A stretch of DNA of 64,000 nucleotides from Streptomyces sp. Sge12. Its GTDB lineage: Bacteria > Actinomycetota > Actinomycetes > Streptomycetales > Streptomycetaceae. Both the position numbers and the translations under genes were made by a program. Below, piece by piece: positions 57,822-64,000 of the stretch. The notes under the pieces were generated by a model, which was given only the letters and a program-made list of their open reading frames with translations, did no database searches and had not been told where the DNA came from. The stretch covers positions 6,996,501-7,060,500 of the forward strand of contig NZ_CP020555.1 of the NCBI RefSeq assembly GCF_002080455.1, read 5' to 3'. Numbering within the stretch: position 1 is the first letter of the stretch; each line of letters begins with the position of its first letter.

Positions 57822-59186
57822 TCAGGCGCGCTTGGACTCCGCGTAATTGACGAGGAAGAGGGCCTCCGCCACCGACAGGCGCTCCAGCTCCTGCGGCGAC
57901 ACGCTCTCGTTGACCGCGTGGATCTGCGCCTCGGGCTCGCTCAGCCCGATCAGCAGCATCTCCGCGTCCGGGTAGAGGGAGGTCAGCGTGTTGCACAGCG
58001 GGATCGACCCGCCCATGCCGCTGATCTGCATCTCCTCGCCGGGGTACGCGGCCTCCAGAGCCGTACGCATCGACGCGTACGCCGGGCTGTCGGTGTCCGC
58101 CTGGAACGGCTGGCCCTGGCCGACGACCTCGAGTTCGAGGCGCGCCTGCCACGGGGTGTGCGCCTCCAGGTGGGCCTGGAACAGCTTGATGGCCTCGGCG
58201 GTGTCCACACCCGGCGGGACCCGCAGGCTGATCAGCGCGCCGGCGCTCGCGTGCACCGACGGCGTCGCGCCGACCACCGGCGGGCAGTCGATGCCGAGGA
58301 CCGTGACCGCCGGACGGGCCCACAGCCGGTCGGCGATCGTGCCCTCACCGATGAGCCCGACACCGTCCAGGACCTTCGCGTCGGCGCGGAAGTCCGCCTC
58401 CGGGTACTGGAGGCCCTCCCACACCGCGTCCGAGGCGAGCCCGTCCACGGTCGTCGAACCGTCCGCCGCGCGCAGCGAGTCGAGTACGCGGATCAGCGCG
58501 GCCAGCGCGTCGGGCGCGGCACCGCCGAACATGCCCGAGTGCAGGTTGCCGCCCAGCGTGTCGATCTTCACCTTGAGCAGGCACATGCCGCGCAGGGTGG
58601 CCGTCACCGTCGGCAGGCCGAGCCGGAAGTTCCCCGCGTCACCGATGACGATGGTGTCGGCGGTCAGCAGCTCCGGGTGCGCCTCGGCGTACTGCTGGAG
58701 GCCGCCGGTGCCCTGCTCCTCCGAGCCCTCGACGATCACCTTCACGCTCACAGGGACGCCGCCGTTGGCCTTCAGCGCGCGCAGCGCCAGCAGGTGCATG
58801 ATGAACCCGCCCTTGCAGTCGGCCGAGCCGCGCCCGTACCAGCGGCCGTCGCGCTCGGTCAGCTCGAAGGCGGGGGAGATCCAGGCGGCGTCGTCGAGCG
58901 GCGGCTGGACGTCGTAGTGCGCGTAGAGCAGAACGGTCGGCGCGCCCGCGGGGCCGGGCAGGAAGCCGTAGACCGACTGGGTGCCGTCCGGGGTGTCGAG
59001 CAGCGCCACGTCCTGGAAGCCCTCGACGCGCAGGGCGTCCGCCACCCAGTTCGCGGCGGCCTCGCTCTCGCTCTTGGGGAACTGCGCCCAGTCCGCCACC
59101 GACTGGAAGGCCACCAGCTCGGTCAGCTCCTGCTTGGCGCGGGGCATCAGCGAGGCGATGGTCTCGGCGATCGGATTCTGGGACAT
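57822..59186 (-). CDS. M20-family dipeptidase
   Basis: A 454-residue di-zinc peptidase of family M20. The metal-binding blocks are VLLYAHYDVQPP (His and catalytic Asp), GRGSADCKGGF (bridging Asp), IVEGSEEQGTGG (catalytic Glu and metal Glu) and GMGGSIPLCNTL with a late His (AQIHAVNES). It hydrolyses dipeptides or N-acyl amino acids in the cytoplasm. ATG at 59186 is chosen because AAGGAG lies eight bases upstream; 17 extra residues are possible from an upstream start but unsupported. Confidence 0.93.
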   Translation of the reverse strand: MSQNPIAETIASLMPRAKQELTELVAFQSVADWAQFPKSESEAAANWVADALRVEGFQDVALLDTPDGTQSVYGFLPGPAGAPTVLLYAHYDVQPPLDDAAWISPAFELTERDGRWYGRGSADCKGGFIMHLLALRALKANGGVPVSVKVIVEGSEEQGTGGLQQYAEAHPELLTADTIVIGDAGNFRLGLPTVTATLRGMCLLKVKIDTLGGNLHSGMFGGAAPDALAALIRVLDSLRAADGSTTVDGLASDAVWEGLQYPEADFRADAKVLDGVGLIGEGTIADRLWARPAVTVLGIDCPPVVGATPSVHASAGALISLRVPPGVDTAEAIKLFQAHLEAHTPWQARLELEVVGQGQPFQADTDSPAYASMRTALEAAYPGEEMQISGMGGSIPLCNTLTSLYPDAEMLLIGLSEPEAQIHAVNESVSPQELERLSVAEALFLVNYAESKRA

Positions 59187-59367
59187 GGGCACGCTCCTTT
59201 TGGGTGCGACGTTGTTCTCCGTGTACGCCGCCCGCATCCGCGGGGTATGCGTATGCCGGGCGTGGCGAAAGACAGTCTTGATCCTCGCACAGCGGGGCGG
59301 GGCGGTCTCTCGCCGTAGGATTTCCCCGGCATCGGAGCAACCGGGTGATCAGGAGCAGCAACACATC

Positions 59368-60741
59368 GTGAGCAGCGACGACGACGTACGCGACGCAGGT
59401 GCAGACGCGGGTGCAGAGGCAGGCGTGGAGGCGGGCGTGGATGCAGAGGCGGGCGCGGACGCGGGCGCAGACGCAGGCGTGGGCACGGGCACGGGGCAGG
59501 ACGCGCAGGGGGCGGGCGACGAGGTGGCCGGGGAGACCGGCGAAGTGTGGGACGTGGTCGTGGTCGGAGCCGGACCGGCCGGGTCATCGGCCGCGTACGC
59601 GGCGGCGACGGCCGGGCGGCGCGTCCTGCTGCTGGAGAAGGCCGAACTGCCCCGCTACAAGACCTGCGGCGGCGGCATCATCGGCCCCTCGCGCGACGCC
59701 CTGCCGCCGGGCTTCGTGCTGCCCCTCAAGGACCGCATCCACGCGGTCACCTTTTCGATGGACGGGAAACTGACCCGCACCCGGCGCTCGAAGCACATGC
59801 TCTTCGGGCTCATCAACCGCCCGGAATTCGACGCCGGTCTGGTGGCCGCGGCGGAGAAGGCCGGTGCGACCGTCCGTACGGGTACGGCCGTGACCCGCGT
59901 CGAACAGCACGGGGCGGCCGTGCCCGACCGGCGCACCGTCGCCGTGGTGCTCGCCGACGGGGAGACCGTGCTGGCCCGTGCGGTGGTCGGCGCGGACGGC
60001 AGCGCGAGCCGCATCGGCGCGCACGTCGGGGTGGAGATGGACCAGGTGGACCTCGGCCTGGAGGCGGAGATCCCCGTCCCCGAGACGGTCGCGGAGGACT
60101 GGAAGGGGCGAGTCCTCATCGACTGGGGTCCGCTGCCCGGCAGTTACGGCTGGGTCTTCCCCAAGGGGGACACCCTCACCGTCGGCGTCATCTCGGCCAA
60201 GGGCGAGGGCGCCGCGACCAAGCGCTACTTGGACGACTTCATCGCCCGGCTCGGGCTCGCCGGCTTCGAACCGGCCGTCTCCTCCGGGCACCTGACCCGC
60301 TGCCGCAAGCCCGACTCGCCGCTCTCGCGCGGCCGGGTGCTGGTGGCGGGCGACGCGGCCGGACTGCTGGAGCCGTGGACCCGGGAGGGCATCTCCTTCG
60401 CGCTGCGCTCGGGGCGGCTGGCGGGGGAGTGGGCGGTGAAGATCTCCGAGGCGCAGGACGCGGTGGACGCGCGCCGCCAGGCCCTCAACTACGCCTTCGC
60501 GGTGAAGGCCGGGCTGGGCGTGGAGATGGGGGTCGGCAAGCGGATGCTGACCGTCTTCGAGGCCCGGCCGGGGGTGCTGCACGCGGTGATCACCGGTTTC
60601 GGTCCGGCGTGGCGGGCGTTCGCCCGGATCACGCGGGGCTCGACGACACTGGCGGACCTGGTACGGACGCACCCGCTGGCCCGCAGGGCGCTGCACATGC
60701 TGGACGCCAGGCAGACGGCGGCCCGCGCCGGCCGGGACTAG
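59368..60741 (+). CDS. geranylgeranyl reductase family FAD-dependent oxidoreductase
   Basis: A 457-residue flavoprotein. A 60-residue N-terminal Asp/Ala/Gly/Glu repeat precedes a Rossmann FAD site WDVVVVGAGPAGSSAAYAAA (about 62-81). It continues with the family blocks LPRYKTCGGGIIG, AVVGADGSASRIG and RVLVAGDAAGLLEPWTREGI. Such enzymes reduce prenyl double bonds in archaeal-type or menaquinone and terpenoid lipids. In Streptomyces a member of this family reduces menaquinone side chains, a plausible role here. GTG at 59368. Terminator downstream. Confidence 0.88.
   Translation: MSSDDDVRDAGADAGAEAGVEAGVDAEAGADAGADAGVGTGTGQDAQGAGDEVAGETGEVWDVVVVGAGPAGSSAAYAAATAGRRVLLLEKAELPRYKTCGGGIIGPSRDALPPGFVLPLKDRIHAVTFSMDGKLTRTRRSKHMLFGLINRPEFDAGLVAAAEKAGATVRTGTAVTRVEQHGAAVPDRRTVAVVLADGETVLARAVVGADGSASRIGAHVGVEMDQVDLGLEAEIPVPETVAEDWKGRVLIDWGPLPGSYGWVFPKGDTLTVGVISAKGEGAATKRYLDDFIARLGLAGFEPAVSSGHLTRCRKPDSPLSRGRVLVAGDAAGLLEPWTREGISFALRSGRLAGEWAVKISEAQDAVDARRQALNYAFAVKAGLGVEMGVGKRMLTVFEARPGVLHAVITGFGPAWRAFARITRGSTTLADLVRTHPLARRALHMLDARQTAARAGRD
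59392..59505. repeat. degenerate in-frame repeats coding an Asp/Ala/Gly/Glu tract
   Basis: Irregular 6- and 12-base units of the type GCGGGCGCGGAC/GCAGGCGTGGAG fill codons 9-46 of the reductase gene and give a low-complexity acidic N-terminus before the FAD domain. Likely variable between strains; a disordered linker with no assigned role. Confidence 0.75.
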
Positions 60742-60834
60742 GCGGGACCGGGCGGCCTGCGGCGGCAGGGACCGGGCGGTCCCGGTCGGATCCCGCCGGA
60801 CCGCGGCGGCCGGGACCGCACCGGGCCGCGCTGT

Positions 60835-60871
60835 AGGGGTGCCCGAGTACGTCCAGTACTCGGGCACCCCT
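60835..60871. terminator. hairpin terminator after the reductase gene
   Basis: Arms 60835-60850 and 60856-60871 form a perfect 16-bp stem with a 5-base loop, between the reductase (plus) and the F420-type oxidoreductase (minus). It can serve both. Confidence 0.88.
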
Positions 60872-60960
60872 CCGCCGTGCCGGGCACCGCACCGGACGCG
60901 GCGGGCCCGGCCGCAGCTCCGAAGGGGTCGGCCCGCCGGCCGCTCGGCCGCCCGACGGGG

Positions 60961-61419
60961 TCAGTGGGCGACTGTGATCCGGAAGACCGGGTGGTCGGCG
61001 GCGGCCGCCCGGAGGTCGGCGTCGGAGGACTTGGCGGTGACCCCCTGGAAGAACCGGTTGACCTCCCAGCCCCACTTCTCCAGGTAGGCGCGCAGGATCC
61101 GGGCCTGCTCCACGGGGTCGGTGACCTCGGTGACCGTGAACGCACGCACCTTGCGCCCCACGCGCAGCTCGCCTCCGCCCGCCACGCGCATGTTCCGCAC
61201 CCACTGGGAGTGGCCGCGGGCCGAGACCAGGTACTGGGCGCCCTCGAAGGTGTGCGGATTGACCGGGATTCGCTGCATCTGGCCTGACTTGCGGCCGCGG
61301 ACCGACAGCTCGGCGGTGCCCGCGAGGCTGATCCCGAAGCGGGCCAGCCTGCCGAAGAGGGCGTTGAAGCGGGTCGCGAACGGGCTGGCCTGGACGTAGT
61401 ACGGGGTGGGCGCGTTCAT
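60961..61419 (-). CDS. nitroreductase/deazaflavin (F420)-dependent oxidoreductase family protein
   Basis: A 152-residue split-barrel protein of the DDN type (deazaflavin-dependent nitroreductase family), with SVRGRKSGQMQRIPVNP, the cofactor phosphate-binding block, and YLVSARGHSQWVRNMRVAG. Members use F420H2 or bind FMN to reduce quinones, nitroaromatics or enones. ATG at 61419 has GGAGG upstream. It is divergent from a TetR gene, and two identical operators lie between, so induction by a small molecule is very likely. Confidence 0.88.
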   Translation of the reverse strand: MNAPTPYYVQASPFATRFNALFGRLARFGISLAGTAELSVRGRKSGQMQRIPVNPHTFEGAQYLVSARGHSQWVRNMRVAGGGELRVGRKVRAFTVTEVTDPVEQARILRAYLEKWGWEVNRFFQGVTAKSSDADLRAAAADHPVFRITVAH

Positions 61420-61448
61420 GGTGACCTCCGGGCCGCCTTCTTCGTTGA

Positions 61449-61463
61449 GAGAGCACTGCTCTC
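61449..61463. promoter_or_regulatory. TetR operator copy 1
   Basis: Perfect palindrome GAGAGCA-C-TGCTCTC. It shares the 15-base core AGAGCACTGCTCTCG with a second site 55 bases away. It lies 30 bases before the oxidoreductase start. Confidence 0.8.
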
Positions 61464-61504
61464 GCTCATGAGAATGAGTGTGCACGGAGCGGTGCACCAA
61501 AGCA

Positions 61505-61519
61505 AGAGCACTGCTCTCG
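61505..61519. promoter_or_regulatory. TetR operator copy 2
   Basis: An exact repeat of the 15-base core AGAGCACTGCTCTCG, palindromic over AGAGCA-C-TGCTCT (61505-61517). It lies about 60 bases before the TetR start. A related half-site GCAGTGCTC follows near 61546-61554. Confidence 0.8.
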
Positions 61520-61578
61520 AATTAGAGCGCCAGTCCGCTTTCTGTGCAGTGCTCCGCTCGCATGGCAGACTGGCCCGC

Positions 61579-62277
61579 ATGAACACCGTGCGAGGGGCCA
61601 GGGAGCGGGCCCGCATCGAGGTCACCGCCGCCATCAAGGACGAGGCGCGCCGCATGCTCGCCGCCGAGGGCGCCGCCAAACTCTCCCTGCGTGCCGTCGC
61701 CCGCGAGCTGGGCATGGTGTCCTCCGCCCTCTACCGCTACTTCCCCAGTCGGGACGACCTCCTCACCGCTCTCATCATCGACGCGTACGACAGCGTCGGC
61801 GCGGCGGCCGAGGAAGCCGACGCCGGCGCGCGCGCCGCCGGGGCCCCGCCCCGCGCCCGCTGGACCGCCGTCTGCGGGGCCGTCCGCGCCTGGGCGCTGG
61901 AGCACCCGCACGAGTACGCCCTCATCTACGGTTCCCCCGTTCCCGGCTACATCGCCCCCGTCGACACCGTGGGCCCGGCCTCCCGCGTCGGCAACGCCTT
62001 CATCGGCATCCTCCGCGCCGCCTACGAGGGACCCGGCCTCGCCCTCCCGCCGCTGCCGCCCGCCCTGCGCGCCGAGGCCGACCGGATGACCGCCGACTTC
62101 GCCGAGGGCCTGCCCCCGGCGGTCACCGCGGCCCTGGTCGCCGCCTGGGCCCAGTTGGTCGGGCTGGTCTCCTTCGAGCTGTTCGGCCAGTTCAACCGGG
62201 TCGTCGAGGACCGCGCCGCCTTCTTCGCGCACGCCGCCGACCAACTGGCGCACGGGGTCGGGCTGCCCGCCGTGTGA
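61579..62277 (+). CDS. TetR-family regulator
   Basis: A 232-residue TetR repressor. The N-terminal helix-turn-helix is LSLRAVARELGMVSSALYRY (residues 36-55) followed by FPSRDDLLTALIIDAYD, and a C-terminal WHG-like domain has HPHEYALIYGSPVPGYIAP. ATG at 61579 is the start that fits the family. Twin palindromes between it and the divergent F420-type oxidoreductase make autoregulation and control of that gene nearly certain. Confidence 0.92.
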   Translation: MNTVRGARERARIEVTAAIKDEARRMLAAEGAAKLSLRAVARELGMVSSALYRYFPSRDDLLTALIIDAYDSVGAAAEEADAGARAAGAPPRARWTAVCGAVRAWALEHPHEYALIYGSPVPGYIAPVDTVGPASRVGNAFIGILRAAYEGPGLALPPLPPALRAEADRMTADFAEGLPPAVTAALVAAWAQLVGLVSFELFGQFNRVVEDRAAFFAHAADQLAHGVGLPAV

Positions 62278-62317
62278 CGGCCCCGCGCCGACCGCATACC
62301 GGCCCGAGGGTGACCGT

Positions 62318-62348
62318 ACGGCGAACTGACGGCGAACTGACGGCGACC
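62318..62348. repeat. 11-bp tandem repeat, two copies and a partial
   Basis: ACGGCGAACTG at 62318-62328 and 62329-62339 is followed by ACGGCGACC, in the gap between the TetR gene and the spherulin-like gene. No function evident. Confidence 0.65.
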
Positions 62349-62534
62349 GTGTGGCGGCCCGACGGCGACCGGGCGGGGGCGCCGATCCTCCCGGGGATCC
62401 GGAAGATTCACATGATGAGGGGATGGCTCGCTCTTCTGTTCCTCATACGAATGCGGGCGGTTCAGCCTTGAACGACGTGCCGCCCGTCTAGTGTTCCTCG
62501 GGTCGCCCCCCTCGCCGCCGCCGGAGGAACGTTC

Positions 62535-63479
62535 ATGCCCCGCGCCGTGAAGGCCTTGTACGCCGCCCTGGTCACCGCGTTACTGGTCGCGTCGGCGCCG
62601 GCCATCATCGCCGCGGCCCGCGACGCACCCCCGGCGGCCGCCCCGGAGCCCACCCCGCCCCCGACCCCCCGGCCGCCGGGCGTACGAGGTCTGGAGATCG
62701 GCGTCCCCGCGTACGTCTGGGCGAACGACCCCATGCTGACCGATCTCACCGCCACCGCCCCGGCGCCCTCGGTGGTCGTGCTGAACCCGGGGAACGGCGA
62801 CTCCCCGTTCGACGGCCCCTGGCGCTCCCGCGCCGACGCCCTGCGCGCCCGTACCACCTCCACCGGCGAGAAGACCCGGGTGCTGGGCTACGTCCACACC
62901 GACCACGGCAACCGCGACATCGCCGCGGCCAAGGCCTCCGTCGACAACTACCTCAAGACCGCCGACGGCCGCCTCCACGTCGACGGCATCTTCTTCGACG
63001 TCGTCAGCCGCGACTGCGGCCCCGCCAACGCCACCCGCGACTACTACGCGGAGCTGCGCCGCTATGTCCAGGAGCTCATGGACGACATCGACCCGGCCGC
63101 CCCCGACCTGGTCGTCAACAACCCCGGCACCGCCATAGCCGACTGCTACCTGGAGCCCGGCCACCGCACCGCGGACATCTTCGTCACGTTCGAGGACACC
63201 TACGCCGCCTACACCGGCGGCGGCTGGCTCGGCGGCAACGTCTTCGACCACCTCTCCGGCTACCGGGCGGGCACCGAACTCGACCCGAGCGGTACGGCGT
63301 TCTGGCACCTGGTCCACGACGTCCCCGACGCCGGCGCGATGCGCGCGACCCTGCGGACGGCCTTCGAGCGCGGCGCGGGCTACGCGTACGCGACCAGCAC
63401 GATCATGCCCAACCCCTGGAACGCGGGCCCGACTTGGAAGTACCGCACCCAGACCACGTACGCGGCCACCCTCGGCTGA
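62535..63479 (+). CDS. secreted spherulation-specific family 4 protein with a TTA codon
   Basis: A 314-residue exported protein. It has a signal segment (LYAALVTALLVASAPAIIAA) and a Pro-rich linker. A spherulin-4/GH114-like TIM-barrel follows: EIGVPAYVWANDPMLTDLT, VVLNPGNGDSPF, RVLGYVHTDHGNRDI, DGIFFDVVSRDC, VVNNPGT, IFVTFEDTYAAY. Bacterial relatives include endo-alpha-1,4-polygalactosaminidases, so action on an amino-sugar polymer of the cell surface or biofilm is possible. Codon 16 (62580-62582) is TTA, which links it to bldA-dependent development. GGAGGAAC lies just upstream of the ATG. Confidence 0.87.
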   Translation: MPRAVKALYAALVTALLVASAPAIIAAARDAPPAAAPEPTPPPTPRPPGVRGLEIGVPAYVWANDPMLTDLTATAPAPSVVVLNPGNGDSPFDGPWRSRADALRARTTSTGEKTRVLGYVHTDHGNRDIAAAKASVDNYLKTADGRLHVDGIFFDVVSRDCGPANATRDYYAELRRYVQELMDDIDPAAPDLVVNNPGTAIADCYLEPGHRTADIFVTFEDTYAAYTGGGWLGGNVFDHLSGYRAGTELDPSGTAFWHLVHDVPDAGAMRATLRTAFERGAGYAYATSTIMPNPWNAGPTWKYRTQTTYAATLG

Positions 63480-63578
63480 GACACAGGCCCCGCCCGCTGC
63501 GTCCGCGATACGGGCGCCCGGCTCCGCCGGCTCCGGCGCGGCGCGCTCGGCGTCGGTGAGGACGCGGTTCGCCGAGGG

Positions 63579-64000
63579 TCAGCGGTAGTCGTCGGGGTGA
63601 CCCTGCATCCAGGTGTTGATCTTGTCGCGGGTGCCGATCAGCAGGGCCTTGTGCTTCTCCAGGTTCGGGGTGCTCCGGTCGCCGCCGAGTTCCCCGTCGA
63701 GCTTCGCGATCAGGGCGATCGGCTCGGGGAAGTGGCCCGGGCCCTTCGGGTCGGCCTTCATCGCGCGGTCCATGCGGTGGAGTTCCGCGTCGAGCCGGCC
63801 GAGGGTGTACGCGCAGTTGCCCGGCGTGCAGGAGTCGTCGAGCGTCGCCTGGAGCCCCGCGAAGGCGTCCCGGACCAGTTCGGGGCGGGAGCCGGGGAGC
63901 GTCGGCGCACCGGTCGGCGAGGGCGCCGACGGGCTCGGGTCCGACGGGCCCAGGGCGCCGCCGTCGGCCGGGGCGGACACGGCGGCCGGCGCGGCCGGCT
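63579..64000 (-). CDS. exported protein, C-terminal part (cut by window edge)
   Basis: About 140 residues are visible; the frame stays open to the right edge. The first visible part is Ala/Pro-rich (PAAPAAV then SAPADGG), like the end of a signal peptide or a low-complexity linker. The rest is a small helical domain with two Cys (DDSCTPGNCAYTLGRLDAEL) that could form a disulfide. I do not recognise the family. Its start lies outside the window. Confidence 0.65.
   Translation of the reverse strand, partial: PAAPAAVSAPADGGALGPSDPSPSAPSPTGAPTLPGSRPELVRDAFAGLQATLDDSCTPGNCAYTLGRLDAELHRMDRAMKADPKGPGHFPEPIALIAKLDGELGGDRSTPNLEKHKALLIGTRDKINTWMQGHPDDYR

Noticed and set aside
59392..59505. CRISPR-like or minisatellite array
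   Set aside because: The repeats are short, irregular and in frame in a coding sequence, with no unique spacers.

Overview
The window is very GC-rich, gene-dense actinobacterial DNA and almost certainly Streptomyces. Third codon positions are nearly all G or C, GTG and TTG starts are common, and there are paired SARP/AfsR-type regulators, a nitric oxide synthase, HelD, WS/DGAT, an F420-type oxidoreductase and CGNR and PadR regulators. At least five genes carry the rare TTA leucine codon that puts genes under the bldA tRNA. I saw no rRNA, tRNA, CRISPR array, transposase or phage gene.

Positions 1-16.8 kb are a secondary-metabolism locus cut by the left edge. On the plus strand lie the end of an NRPS condensation domain and a coupled pair of acyl-CoA dehydrogenases. 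Converging on them is a tight minus-strand operon: a Cy-A-T NRPS module, an SHMT-like PLP enzyme, a DUF2461 protein, a threonine aldolase and a GNAT acetyltransferase. The first four genes are joined by 4-base stop/start overlaps. The A-domain pocket resembles a cysteine pocket with smaller side chains, and the SHMT-like enzyme has lost key folate-chemistry residues. I therefore propose, as inference, a heterocycle built from a non-standard amino acid, possibly an alpha-methylserine-type unit. Two SARP regulators (the larger with a TTA codon) flank a small exported peptide with a repeated DMPWG motif.

Positions 16.3-24.3 kb look like stress and antibiotic defence: MarR with a divergent FUSC-type membrane protein, a HelD-like RNA polymerase-recycling factor divergent from a streptothricin-acetyltransferase homologue, and nitric oxide synthase followed by a lactonase-like beta-propeller.

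Positions 24.3-43.1 kb are mostly housekeeping or conserved Streptomyces genes: a CbiX-like protein, uracil-DNA glycosylase, BNR protein, WS/DGAT, old yellow enzyme, ArsR, ferredoxin reductase, a divergent DUF305/LVIVD pair with a TTA codon in each, TetR, PAP2, M56 and DUF5134 membrane genes, GNAT, a phosphodiesterase, PadR, and an operon of DUF6421, an SDR and a second threonine aldolase.

Positions 43.1-64 kb hold a transglutaminase-like protein, an MFS exporter with a divergent CGNR regulator, PlsC, a thioredoxin, a cysteine-type leader peptide before a flavin reductase, etfBA, a HpcH/HpaI-like aldolase, a large unusual GTPase-like protein, LacI, a kinase-Nudix fusion, an MBL hydrolase, an M20 dipeptidase, a geranylgeranyl-reductase-family flavoprotein, an F420-type oxidoreductase with a divergent TetR and twin operators, a spherulin-4-like secreted protein with a TTA codon, and the end of another exported protein cut by the right edge.
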